From: Cryoendolithus antarcticus
Lineage: Eukaryota; Ascomycota; Dothideomycetes; Cladosporiales; Cladosporiaceae
Reading direction: 5' to 3'
DNA: 64,000 bases
Assembly: GCA_002077065.1 (NCBI GenBank)
Contig: NAJO01000033.1
Coordinates: forward strand, 62,001 to 126,000
Part shown: piece after piece, positions 21,801-31,712 of the stretch
Layout of the letters: each line of letters starts with the position of its first letter
Numbering within the stretch: the stretch's first letter is position 1
Notes under the pieces: model-generated
The model's input: only the letters and a program-made list of their open reading frames with translations
The model's database searches: none
What the model was told of the DNA's origin: nothing
Position numbers and translations under genes: made by a program

Positions 21801-23903
21801 ATGGGCGCCGTCACCATCTCCGACGACTTCCGCTCCATCAGCAAACAACCCCCCACCGACCCCGACATTCACGCAACCCTCTCCGACTACCTTACCTACA
21901 CCGAGCACTTCCCCTCCCACCTGACTCGCGCCCTCAAACTCATCGCCGAGCAGCGTCGCGTGGCAGAAGCCAAGATCGCGAGCATCCATGCAGACACGAC
22001 CTCCTACGCGCTCCTTCCCACCTTGCCAAAGGACACGCGCCCGGACCCTGTACTGCTACGCCGCAACATCAGCTACGCGCTCGAAGATGCCGAGCGAGCG
22101 TGTCGCATGCGCGTCGCGGAGGCGCAGCGCCTGGAGGAGATGGCGCTGCGAGAGAGCAAGCGGCTGGATATCGTCTTGACGAAGCTGAAGGCGCAGCCTA
22201 TGCCGCCGTCGCGCGATCCGACGCCGGAGCAGCAGGAGCGGACGGCGTTGACGTCGCCTAATCTGAAAAGGGAAGGCGTGATTGGGGTGGGTACGCGCAG
22301 TGCGGATGTTCTGGCGGAGGAGGTACGACCGGCGAGGAGGCTGGACAAGGCGGCCAGCAAGCTGAGGGGAAGGAAGGTGATGGTGCCTGGGGAGGTGCTG
22401 CCGCCGCCTGATCCAAATGCACTGATTGAGACAATGAGTGATTGGACGTCGCCACGGAGATCGCCGATCATAGAGGAGCCACCACCAAAGCAGCGATCCT
22501 TGAAGCCCGCATCAGCACGCCCACGCTCGCGGACTCCAAGGCCGCCGAAGCCTACACAGTCGACAGAGGACGCGACCGCAGAGAAGCTACAGCGCACGCC
22601 GAAGCCACGTGGTCCGCGTCAGCCCGGTCAGCCAGGCACAAATGCCCATTCTCAATTGGCTGGAATCAGTACTACCAATGCATTGCTCGCACTCAAGCCT
22701 CCACCAGACGAAGCTGTCAACGGCAGCAGATGGCTGCCGTGGAACAGCTTGACGGAGTGGGAGATGGCAAGACTGCGCAAGCGGATGAAGAAGAATGCCA
22801 TCTGGATTCCCAGCAAGACAATGGTGCGTCGTGAGCTGAAAACGCTTGGTCGGGGCGTCGCAGGACGAGACGCTGCGAAAGTCGCTGCCGCCGAAGGTGG
22901 ACCAGATTTCGTGGATGAGAATGGCGAGCCAGACCCAACGAAAGTCGAAGTCAGTGGCGAAGACCAGGCGACTATGAACGCCATGCTCGGGCCAGCAGTC
23001 TACACAGAAGGTGACGACGACGCGGACGCCGAGCTCATCAACCGCGGCATGCGCCTAAACGAAGCGAAGAAGATGAAGAGGGCGCGCATGCTCGAGGAGC
23101 AACAAGCAGCCGCCGCTCAGCTAGCGGCAGAAGGTGGCGACTCGGTCATCACAGACACCAAACCACCAACAGCACCCGAAACGAACAAGAAGCGCAAACG
23201 CGACATCACACCTGCAGCCTCTTCAGCCACAGCCCTCCCACTAGAAACCCCGGATCCCCTTTCCAAGCCCGGCCCTCCACTGAAGAAGATTCGCCTCGCG
23301 CCCTTCCCGACAACCTCAAAAGTCCCGCTTGCGCCAGCTGGCCCTGTACCTCGATCCTCAAACCGCCGCGCCGCAACGCCACCAGCACAGCCTCGAAGGC
23401 CCACATTGATCCTCAAAGCGAGCAAAGCCGTCTCCGAAGAGCCCGCCTCCCGTCGCACAAGTCTCCGCAGGAACAGCATCACCTCCCTCCCATCGCCCAA
23501 CCGTGCCGCTCTAGCCGCAGCAGCCAAATCTCATCCCTCACGTCGCTCCAGACGCCCAGCGCCCGGCGTCGTAGCACCAACCGACACCGAGAGCGCGAAG
23601 GTAGGCTACTCCCGCCGCCTTTCCGCGCCGCGCAAAGGCGCGCTAAAAGCCGCCACTACTGCCCCTGTCGTGCCAGAAATCGAAGAGGAGTTCATTGATC
23701 CTGACGAACCGAGGTATTGCACGTGTGGGGATGTGAGCTGGGGGACTATGATCGCTTGTGATAATGATGATTGCGAGAGAGAGTGGTTCCATCTCAGTTG
23801 CGTGGGGTTGGAGGAGTTGCCGGGGAGGAGGCAGAAGTGGTATTGTTCGGACTGTAGGAAGAAGCTGAGGATGGATAGGCCGTCGGGCGGGAGGGTGAGG
23901 TAG
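21801..23903 (+). CDS. ING-family chromatin protein with C-terminal PHD finger
   Basis: Single exon, 700 residues. The N-terminus (about 15-125) has the ING helical domain (LSDYLTYTEHFPSHLTRALKLIAEQ and a following coiled coil). The middle 450 residues are basic and disordered. The C-terminus (about 634-690) is a full ING-type PHD finger with Cys4-His-Cys3 ligands: CTCG, ACDNDDC, EWFHLSC and WYCSDC. This kind of PHD reads trimethylated H3K4. ING proteins are subunits of Rpd3L-type deacetylase (Pho23) or NuA3/NuA4 acetyltransferase complexes (Yng1, Yng2); the long middle fits the Pho23-like fungal forms best, but the exact paralogue is undecided. Confidence 0.85.
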   Translation: MGAVTISDDFRSISKQPPTDPDIHATLSDYLTYTEHFPSHLTRALKLIAEQRRVAEAKIASIHADTTSYALLPTLPKDTRPDPVLLRRNISYALEDAERACRMRVAEAQRLEEMALRESKRLDIVLTKLKAQPMPPSRDPTPEQQERTALTSPNLKREGVIGVGTRSADVLAEEVRPARRLDKAASKLRGRKVMVPGEVLPPPDPNALIETMSDWTSPRRSPIIEEPPPKQRSLKPASARPRSRTPRPPKPTQSTEDATAEKLQRTPKPRGPRQPGQPGTNAHSQLAGISTTNALLALKPPPDEAVNGSRWLPWNSLTEWEMARLRKRMKKNAIWIPSKTMVRRELKTLGRGVAGRDAAKVAAAEGGPDFVDENGEPDPTKVEVSGEDQATMNAMLGPAVYTEGDDDADAELINRGMRLNEAKKMKRARMLEEQQAAAAQLAAEGGDSVITDTKPPTAPETNKKRKRDITPAASSATALPLETPDPLSKPGPPLKKIRLAPFPTTSKVPLAPAGPVPRSSNRRAATPPAQPRRPTLILKASKAVSEEPASRRTSLRRNSITSLPSPNRAALAAAAKSHPSRRSRRPAPGVVAPTDTESAKVGYSRRLSAPRKGALKAATTAPVVPEIEEEFIDPDEPRYCTCGDVSWGTMIACDNDDCEREWFHLSCVGLEELPGRRQKWYCSDCRKKLRMDRPSGGRVR

Positions 23904-24510
23904 GACCTGCCCATCGAGCGGCCGGTGGAGGATGAGGGCTGATGCACGAGCTGTGCGGCGCCGCGTGCTGGATGACTTTTGGTAGCTGTGGAACGCTGTG
24001 AACGTTTCCTTTGGGCTGAGCTACGCGGAAAGTAGTATTTGCTTGAGCCTCTCGAATGCATAGCTCGCATACCATGTAATATGTACGACTACCTACGTGC
24101 TATGTACGGGATCTCAGGTGTCCCGCTCGAAAGTCTCCTGAACCCCACCCCTCATTGCTTCAAGACCGCCTTCAACAGGTGTTAAGCTACGTGCCATCGC
24201 CCGCGACCCACGCGGCTTTCCGCTGCACTCGCGACGCCTTCAGCTGCTCCGCGGATCTGCTGTATTCGTTCAGAGACAAGGCTGCTCGCTTCTATGCCGT
24301 GCGGTCAAAGATGCGTCTAGATGTCGCTCTCTCGTGGCGTGGCGGCGCGCGAGCATCCGCTCCGTACCGTCTGGGCGCCCTCGAGAGGCCGCTGCAGAGC
24401 ACCAAGTCGGTCACCAGCTTGCTGTCGCCAGGTCGATCACATCCTACCCTCGCATGCTACCAGTATGGTGTGTACAGTGTGTACGTTCCCCGCTCACTAC
24501 TCTGGCTCAC
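23904..24510. other. Intergenic between convergent ING and NDUFAF5 genes
   Basis: 607 nt between two convergent genes. A plus-strand frame from 24155 is open but overlaps the NDUFAF5 end and has no recognisable similarity; I do not annotate it. Confidence 0.45.
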
Positions 24511-25572
24511 TCAGCCGAGTCTCCCTCCTCCCCCCAGAATTTCCGTCAAATCCGCCTGCCCTGTCCCTCTCGCCAGAGGCTGAGGCTGGCCTTCGCCTTC
24601 CGACCACCCAATCATGTAGATCGTCCGGAACGTCGCCGGTATAGTCTTCGTGCCATCCTCCTGCACCTCCCCGTACATCTCCCTGTAAATAGCTTCCGTA
24701 GCTAGCAGCACGTCCCTCGAAAGCCCTCCCATGCCGCGTGCTAGCGTGGCGTTCGCCTCGCCCATGGCTTGCAAGTCGGTCATGAGAGCGAAGATGGAGG
24801 GGTAGTCGACTATGATGTCGTCGACATCTACTGTGAGCATTTTGAAGCCGGCGCGAGAGAGGAGGTTGCCGATGTCGCGGACGTCCGCCAGAGGAGAGAT
24901 GTGTGTGGCTATGCCGCCGAGACGCTCGGACTCGGCTAGTTGCAGCGAGCCGCGGAGTTCAAACAACGTGTCGCCGCCGGTCATGGTGGCTAGCAGTGGA
25001 GCGTCGGGTTTGAGGCAGTGGTTGATCTGAGTCAGCACGGAGGGGAGGTCGTTGATCCAGTGCAAGCTCATTGACGAAAGCGCCAGATCGAAGGAGGCAG
25101 GCTCGTAGGGCATGTACTCGGGCTGTTGCAGCACGTCTCGGGTAATTGAGATCTTGTCATTGAAGTCCAAACCTGCGTCCCTGTGCAATAGTGCAGGTGA
25201 GCTCTCCGCACATACGATCTCCCCAATTCTTGACGCTATTGGCTCGCCCTGTCCCTCCGCATCGTTCTCCGGCTGGTTTGTCAGGATTCGTGCAATGTTA
25301 CAGGCGCCTGAGCCGAAATCTAGCACGCGCGGGAAGGAGCGTTTGATGTCTAGCAGACGGTCGCAGAGGCGCGCGGCGACCTCATCGCGGAGGTAGTCTA
25401 CCGCTCTGCTTTGCGTTGCATTGATTGCGGCGCGCTCGCGGTGGCGGAATTTGGTTTGCGAGGAAAAGACCTCGATTGCTGGGGTGCCGGGGGCTTGGAC
25501 CGCATAGCTGCGGGTGGAGGGGAGGGACTGGCGCAGGAGACGGTGGGGAAAGGAATGAAGACGGAGGGGCAT
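24511..25572 (-). CDS. NDUFAF5-like methyltransferase/hydroxylase, mitochondrial complex I assembly
   Basis: Single exon, 353 residues. The N-terminus (LRLHSFPHRLLRQSLPSTRSYA) is a mitochondrial presequence. A class I SAM-binding fold follows with motif I VLDFGSGACN (residues 83-92), and the characteristic family segments FDLALSSMSLHWINDLPSVL and NHCLKPDAPLLATMTGGDTLFELR. NDUFAF5 hydroxylates an arginine of the NDUFS7 subunit and is needed for early complex I assembly; its presence fits an aerobic fungus that has complex I. The Gly-rich C-terminal end is normal for fungal versions. Confidence 0.9.
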   Translation of the reverse strand: MPLRLHSFPHRLLRQSLPSTRSYAVQAPGTPAIEVFSSQTKFRHRERAAINATQSRAVDYLRDEVAARLCDRLLDIKRSFPRVLDFGSGACNIARILTNQPENDAEGQGEPIASRIGEIVCAESSPALLHRDAGLDFNDKISITRDVLQQPEYMPYEPASFDLALSSMSLHWINDLPSVLTQINHCLKPDAPLLATMTGGDTLFELRGSLQLAESERLGGIATHISPLADVRDIGNLLSRAGFKMLTVDVDDIIVDYPSIFALMTDLQAMGEANATLARGMGGLSRDVLLATEAIYREMYGEVQEDGTKTIPATFRTIYMIGWSEGEGQPQPLARGTGQADLTEILGGGGRLG

Positions 25573-26322
25573 GATCTGGTCGTCTTTGGCTCCGTAAGGA
25601 GCAGTACTGGCGGTCGACTACGCCAACATGGATAATACGACGTCCATCTTCTGGTGCCATTGACTTTCAAGATGTCATAGATGCTTCATGACTCGCGTAC
25701 ATTTTGAGCACTCTGCCTTCCTAGTCAACCACCTTTCATACCACATACATACCTTCTTCAAGGGAAATCTTGCTACACGCTCTACTCCGCTACAGGGCTC
25801 CGGAATGTAGCAATAGCACGTGGAGACGTACCACGCTCTCTCCGATACGATGGACACTCTGTCGACCAATTACAACGTGATCTTGCCGACTTCGAAGGAT
25901 TCACCATTACACAGCCTCAGCTCGACCTCTTACCGAAGCGGGTAGCTACCTTACGTACCACTCACTCCTCCCATCTGTGCATGAACGGTCACGCCAGCCC
26001 TCAGCTTGACATTACCTGCACTGTAGATCTGGCGAGCAACGATACTATCCGCACTGCTATGGCGTCCACATTAGCTGAGTGGATCTGATCAGGCAGCTGC
26101 TTAAGCAAAGTCAATTCGCAGGTTCTCAGTCTCTTACATCGACGAGGGTACGGTCTGTGACACCTGCTTTCATTGCCTTTCTTTACAGTCTTATCTTCCT
26201 CACTAAGTTTTGAAGACTATTTCGCGCTGTAGCCGTTACTCTCGAAAGTAACCGCTGCTCTATCTGCGCACCCGTGAGATTCTCGATACAGTCTTCCACG
26301 TCACACCATCCCAACCGCGATC
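25573..26322. promoter_or_regulatory. Divergent upstream region (NDUFAF5 / myristoyl-PPxY gene)
   Basis: 750 nt between divergent starts. No TATA box, repeat or RNA gene recognised. Confidence 0.45.
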
Positions 26323-27041
26323 ATGGGCAACGAAGTCTCCACGGCAAAGGGACCAATGTATAATCGGCTCTCCGCAGCCATACCTCCGGTGAAGCAGCTT
26401 GGCCACGATGACAAATGGAACTACGTCGATCTTGGCCCGAAGCTCTTCGCCACGGAGCCAGACCGCGAGCAGTTCCTCTGTAGGCTCAACCTGTGACGGC
26501 CGTTTTAACGCACCCCACTGACGACAGGTCACTTGCAGTCGCCCTCCTCACAATACTAACGCAAAACGGCTCCCAGAACCTAACAGATCACGACTTCAAG
26601 CTGCTGTTCTCCCGCCGTGAAGCACCCGTCTCCTGGATCCCACCGCAAGTCCCCGCTCCCCCGACTCCCAAATCAAGTTTCGCCCGGTTCGGCAAGCGCA
26701 GCGAATCTCAAGACGGTTCTGAGCAGGTGGTAGATGATGGCAGCAGAGTGGTGCCTACACTCGTCGCGATCTCTCCCAGCGGCGTCATCACGGCGAAGAT
26801 CGAGGAAGGCGAGGGAAGGGACATCCCTGAGGCGTTGCGGGCGTTCCGGAGGGGCGTCGAGGTAAGGTTGACGGATGTGCTTGGACGGGTTGGTGAGGTG
26901 GGTGGAGCCAAGGCGAAGGAGAGGGCGGTGTCAGGGACGGGAAATGGCATGGCGGAGGCTAGAGGGCAGGGCATCACCAGGGTGCCAGTGAAAAGGGCGG
27001 TGGACGAGCCGCCTGCATATGCGGATGTGAAGAGGGGGTGA
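26323..27041 (+). CDS. Predicted N-myristoylated protein with C-terminal PPxY motif (219 aa, unknown function)
   Basis: Two exons, 26323-26479 and 26539-27041; the intron GTAGGC..TGCAG restores the frame through EQFLFALLTILTQ. The protein starts MGNEVSTAK, a good N-myristoylation signal (Gly2, small residue at 6), and ends with DEPPAYADVKRG, in which PPAY is a PPxY ligand for WW domains such as those of Rsp5/Nedd4 ligases. In between is a Pro-rich region (PQVPAPPTPKSSFARF) and a helical segment. I know no named family. Myristoyl anchor plus PY motif suggests a membrane-bound adaptor for ubiquitin ligase or arrestin-like traffic, an inference only. Confidence 0.7.
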
Positions 27042-27340
27042 TTCTGGGTTATCGGGAGTGAAGTCATGGGAGTGACTTGCGGAATATATGTACCTTTATT
27101 CATTATTTCATACCGTTACCATAGTTTGCTGTGTGCGTCGATGGAACCATCAGCTTCGGGGCGGGACATCTCCATTACCTTACGAAATCAAAGTTCGCTC
27201 TTGCAGATCTCTAGTAAACTGGTATGTACGTGACGTTTGATCCCCTACCTTACAATAACAGACAACCGCCAGTACTTCGTTTAACCTCCAAGGAAGCAGT
27301 CTGAAGGCGTCTCCTTCCGCGTTGATTAAAACGCCACGCA

Positions 27341-28146
27341 ATGTCTACTCCATCACCGCCCGCCGGCGCTGGCCCGCGGCTTCTCGACCCCAGCGAGCTA
27401 GGCACAAAGGACTAGTACGTGAGTCCTGCCTCCGCCTCTCAACCCACTCCATATCCCCCTCACTAACACCCACCTACAGCTGGGACAAAGCCTACACCCG
27501 CGAACTCTCCAATCACGCCACCGCTCCGGACGACGAAGGCACGATTTGGTTTGACGAGTCGAACGCCGAAGATGCTGTTTGCCAGCTCCTGGATCGGCTA
27601 GAGGAAGAGGGTCACTTCGATCGCACCACAGCAAGGGTTCTGGACTTGGGCACAGGGAACGGGCATATGCTATTCACGTTGCGGGAAGAGGAGTGGGAGG
27701 GAGAGTTGGTGGGCGTGGATTACAGTGCTACGAGTGTGGAGCTAGCGAGAAGGATCGGCGAGGCTAGGGAGTTGGAAGAAGGGCAAGAGGTGACGTTCGA
27801 AGAGTGGGATATGCTCAACCAGCCGCCTGGAGACTGGTTTGGGGAAGGGTTTGAGGTTGTGCTGGATAAGGGAACCTTTGACGCCATCTCTCTTATGCCG
27901 AGGGAGGATGGAGAGGCGCCTGTTTCGGACGTCTATCGCAGGACTGCGGAGGGTCTAGCCAAAACGAACGGCTTGTTCGTGGTGACGAGCTGTAATTGGA
28001 CCAAAGAGGAGCTGTGTGGGTGGCTTGCTCCGATAGAGGGAGGTTTGGAGTTCTTGCAAGAGGCCAAGTATCCCAGCTTCAAGTTTGGGGGAAGCACGGG
28101 TCAGAGTGTTGTCACGGTTGCCTTCCAGAAGAAGGCCGAGGCCTGA
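27341..28146 (+). CDS. efm4: eEF1A lysine methyltransferase EFM4 (METTL10/EEF1AKMT2 family)
   Basis: Two exons, 27341-27414 and 27480-28146, 246 residues. The intron GTACGT..TACAG splits the Tyr codon of the family signature ELGTKDYWDKAY. Motif I of the SAM fold is VLDLGTGNGH (about 78-87), followed by GVDYSATSVELAR and the post-II segment DKGTFDAISL. Yeast Efm4 (See1) dimethylates Lys316 of eEF1A, and human METTL10 (EEF1AKMT2) acts on Lys318. The substrate gene, tef1, is 16 kb to the left, and a second eEF1A methyltransferase gene is 9 kb to the right. The gene ends 182 nt from the convergent NmrA-like gene. Confidence 0.9.
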
Positions 28147-28328
28147 GCGGAATGTTGGGGCCAGGCCCAGGTTTCGCACACGGGTCAAGTGGCAGATGCA
28201 GCGCCTTATGATTCAAGGTGAGAGCGACGTCTGCGGGACATATCTCGAAGAAGCAATTGCTGATCTAGGACAGATGGAGCCGTTGCCAAACAACATGGAT
28301 TGAAAATACTATTTATCCCTGCGAACAC

Positions 28329-29285
28329 CTACAAACCCTCAATCGGGCCGCCCTCCTTCAAAAACGTCGGCCAGTCAATCAGCCCCGGATTCTCAACCAA
28401 GAACTTGTCGCTCTCGCCCTGCTTCTTCTCAGTCCCCTTGCCATAATAGCTCTCCTCGCCAATCCACTCCATCATCTGAGTTAGATCCTCCCGGATAGCC
28501 TCCGGCAAGAAGCTCCCGAAAACCTGTCCCGGAATGGTGTTGAACTTGACCTCCTTCCCGATGAACTCGCCCAGCTGGGTGACGACTTTCTTCGGCGTCG
28601 TCCATGTGCTCACACCCTGGACCGAGACGCCGTTCGCTTTCTCGCCAGCGTCGAAGAGCCCGACGACGTACTTGCCACCGTCGCGGCGAGGGGCGAGGAG
28701 GGGCCAGGCAAAGTTCTCATCCGGGAATGGCAGTGCGAGAGTCGGCACGCCGTCAAAAGACTTTGTGAGAGTTTTGACAAAGTCGATATACATGGCAGGC
28801 ATGAAGTAGCTCGCAAGCATGTCCCCCTTCTCGGCTTCGACAAACTCCTTCACCTCGGCCTTGCCGTCGAAGTGCTCGACGCCAGGGTACTTGCCCTTGC
28901 TCAGTGTGTTCACGTTCGGCAGAGCGGAGAAGACGAGGTGCTTCACCCCGGCAGCTTTGGCGGCGAGGAAGATGTTCTTGCCTTGCTGGATCTCAACCTC
29001 TTTGGCATTCGGGACGCGCAGGCTCCAGTAGTCCGTGACGCCGTAGACGCCGTAGGAGCCCTTCAGCGCGGACTTGAGAGAGTCTAAGTCATCGATGTTG
29101 GCTTGGGCGAGCTCGACGCCCTTTGAGGCGAGGGACTGGGATTTGGACGAGGTGGTGTCGCGGGTTATGCCGCGGAGTGCGTACTTAGCGCTGAGCTCTG
29201 GGCGGGAGAGAACGACGTCGATGATGCTGCCACCTTGTTGGCCGGTGGCGCCGAAGATTGTCAAAATACGCTTTGAGGAAGACAT
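28329..29285 (-). CDS. NmrA-like family NAD(P)-binding protein
   Basis: Single exon, 318 residues. The N-terminal Rossmann motif FGATGQQGG is followed by the family features LRGITRDTTSS, GVTDYWS and GVKHLVFSALPNV. NmrA-like proteins are short-chain-dehydrogenase relatives that bind NAD(P) but usually lack the catalytic Tyr-x3-Lys; the founder represses nitrogen genes, while many fungal paralogues act as redox sensors or reductases in specialised metabolism. This copy sits alone, so a specific role cannot be told. A TATA-like element lies about 110 nt upstream of the start. Confidence 0.9.
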   Translation of the reverse strand: MSSSKRILTIFGATGQQGGSIIDVVLSRPELSAKYALRGITRDTTSSKSQSLASKGVELAQANIDDLDSLKSALKGSYGVYGVTDYWSLRVPNAKEVEIQQGKNIFLAAKAAGVKHLVFSALPNVNTLSKGKYPGVEHFDGKAEVKEFVEAEKGDMLASYFMPAMYIDFVKTLTKSFDGVPTLALPFPDENFAWPLLAPRRDGGKYVVGLFDAGEKANGVSVQGVSTWTTPKKVVTQLGEFIGKEVKFNTIPGQVFGSFLPEAIREDLTQMMEWIGEESYYGKGTEKKQGESDKFLVENPGLIDWPTFLKEGGPIEGL

Positions 29286-29392
29286 TGTTGTAGTCGGAAG
29301 CTGGAGATGTTGGTGGTGGGAGTCGGTGAAGCTGGAGAGGAGATCGAGGTGTTGTATTGATTGCCATTGTTGCAGCTGGGCGAGGCTGAGTA

Positions 29393-29398
29393 CTTATA
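29393..29398 (-). promoter_or_regulatory. TATA-like box of the NmrA-like gene
   Basis: Minus-strand word CATATAAGTA (TATAAG at 29398-29393) about 110 nt upstream of the ATG at 29285. Confidence 0.4.
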
Positions 29399-29503
29399 TG
29401 AACACACCACCTGCACGGTGAGCTATTGTACCGCTGTTTATCGGGTTCGGGTCCCTCGGGCTTTCACACGGCGCAACATTTGCCATAGCTGGGGCTAGAA
29501 TGG

Positions 29504-29519
29504 AGCTTAAGCTTAAGCT
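29504..29519. repeat. 16-bp palindrome of repeated AGCTTA words
   Basis: AGCTTAAGCTTAAGCT reads the same on both strands. It lies in the upstream region of the NmrA-like gene (29286-29877), about 220 nt from the start; the rest of that 592-nt interval shows nothing else. Confidence 0.8.
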
Positions 29520-29877
29520 TTGTGGCTTTGCGCTAGAGTACGACCCGTTCAGCTGGCCCGCGTATTCAGCTCTGACCAAAGGCCGGTGGTGAGGGTTTGG
29601 ACCAAAGATTGAGCTGCAATGAGCTGCAATATTACTCTAGCTGGACTTTCGCTTGATCTGTCGCCGACGACATGCCACTTCGAGCGGGCTATGATGATTA
29701 ATCCTCTCATTCGACTTGGCATGCCTCGACGTTATTGTTTGACGGGTTTTCGCGACGTTCTCGAGACCATCGTCGTTTGTCACCATCACGATGACAGAGC
29801 GACCGCACCACGATCCCCGTCGCTGGGTCCAATTCCCGTCACTCGGATCGCAGCCACGGCAGACTGCAGAGCGATGC

Positions 29878-31205
29878 TCACAAACCCATAAGCCGCGCCA
29901 TACGCTCCGCTACAACCACCGCAAAGGACTCGTCGTTGATCTGGCGTTCATCAGAGATGACCTCAATCGCGGATCCCTTCATACCGGTCTCGATAGCATC
30001 AAAGATTGCCTTGTCAGCGTCTGCGTCGTAGAATGGTGCGTCTTTGGTGGCGATCATGGAGACACCGCCCTTGGGTAATATGACTCGGACTTTCTCCGGC
30101 GCTTTTGCGAATTGGTTGATCTTGCCGACGATGAAGTTGCCGATATCCTTGCACTCTTGCGGGGATGTCCGCATCAGAGTCACCATTGGGTTGTGCTCGA
30201 AGAGCTTCCGGGCCTGGTACTTCTCTGGTACCGTGGCGATCGCGCCAAAGTTGACCATATCTGTAGCGCCCACAGAGATGATGCAAGGAATGCCAGCCTT
30301 GAGCGCGGCTTCGAGACGATATGGTCCAGCGCTCATATTGCCTCCCATGAGATGGTCGCAGATCTCTGTCGTGGTGATGTCAAGCACAGCGTCCAGTTTG
30401 CCCTCTCTGACAAGTCGCTCCATGGCTTTGCCACCATGGCCTGTGCAGTGGAAGACAAAGCATTCGACCGGGTACATTGACTCTAGATGATCGCGGATCT
30501 TGTCCACGCACGGCGTGGTCACGCCGAACATCGTGAGCCCAACCCGTTTCCGATGATCCATTGCGTTCTGGGGATGCGAGCTGTCCTGCATCTCACGCTC
30601 GTAAGCATCTGCCATGCCAACAACGGCCCCAGCGGCGTTCGAGAGGATCCGCTTGAGGAGGCTATTAGTGCCTGCTATATCTACTACTGAGTTCATCATT
30701 GTGATATCGGATTCTTCGACGATTGGACCGCAGTCGCCTGATGCGACAGTGCTGACTATGAGCTTTGGGAAGCCGATTAGGAAGACTTCGCGCATCACGG
30801 CTGAAGCAAGCGATGTTCCTATTCATTGTAAGTCTGCTAGCTGTAATATTGATCGATCCACGTACCGCCTGTGCCACCCGCAGAGATAATGCCAGTGATA
30901 GTCCCGTCTGGAGGGTTGGCTTGTCCCTCGCACATTGCGTCTTTACACGCATTGATAGCACAGGCCGACATGTACTTGATGACTTCGCCTCGAGGCAGTG
31001 TCGAGACATCCTTCGAAGGCGAGGGTGCATGTAGGGTCGTCAAGACCTCCTGTGGGTAGGTGATAGCATCGTGATGTACTGGCGTTCGTCCAGCATCTAT
31101 CAAGACAATGGCGGCACGACCTTGACTGCTTTTGATGATCTCCTTGCGTAGATAGAGTAGCTCGTCTAGTTTCGTGTCACAGGTACCCAGAATGATAATC
31201 CTCAT
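29878..31205 (-). CDS. UPF0261 (Tm-1 N-terminal-like) domain protein
   Basis: Two exons, 31205-30866 and 30818-29878, 426 residues. The intron GTACGT..ATAG joins SAGGTGG to TSLASAVMREV in phase. Family landmarks: MRIIILGTCDTKLDELLYLR at the start, ISAGGTGGTSLAS, STVASGDCGPIV, DIAGTNSLLKRIL, FHCTGHGGKAMERL, DITTTEICDHL and ATDMVNFGAIATVPEKYQ. UPF0261 proteins occur in bacteria and fungi, and as the N-terminal domain of the tomato resistance protein Tm-1; they bind nucleotide in structural work on Tm-1, but the cellular reaction is not established to my knowledge. The next gene, on the opposite strand, is the matching TIM-barrel half. Confidence 0.88.
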
Positions 31206-31712
31206 CTTGGTGGCACTTGGACAGGTGTTACCAATGATTGCTTGCTACGATATGTACTATGCTCCAGGATATAGTCGTGGGTGAGTTGCGGTCTCCAGCG
31301 GACTCGCAGATGGCTTCCCGGATCAATGGAGGTGTCAAAAGCTGTGTGCCACTCCACTTTCGTCTGCTTCTCAACCGGTCACCAGATCTATTCGAAGTAC
31401 CGGCAGTGTCGATAGTATCTCGGCAGGCTTCATCCCATTCAAATCGTTGTCGGACATCCATGGGCTGATGGCGTTCAAATGACAGTCGGTTGTTCGCCAT
31501 GACGGAGGAGGTGGGGAATTGAGAGGTCACTTCTTACGTCGATCTTTACTTCGCTACCTAGACAGCGTCGAACCCTGGTAAAGAAGTTTCTGGGGTCGTC
31601 GACAGAGGTCTCGTGTAATCCGTCAACGATCATTGCGGTGGAACCGTAATAATTGGATAATCTGTGTGGTGACGGCCTTAGTACGAACACAGATAGTCCG
31701 ACTTGCCACAGT
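31206..31712. promoter_or_regulatory. Divergent promoter shared by UPF0261 and TIM-barrel genes
   Basis: 507 nt between the two start codons. No convincing coding frame. Joint control of the two halves is likely because the gene pair is functionally linked elsewhere as a fusion. Confidence 0.6.

Noticed and set aside
24155..24583. 142-codon plus-strand frame between ING and NDUFAF5
   Set aside because: Overlaps the end of NDUFAF5 in antisense and its product looks random.
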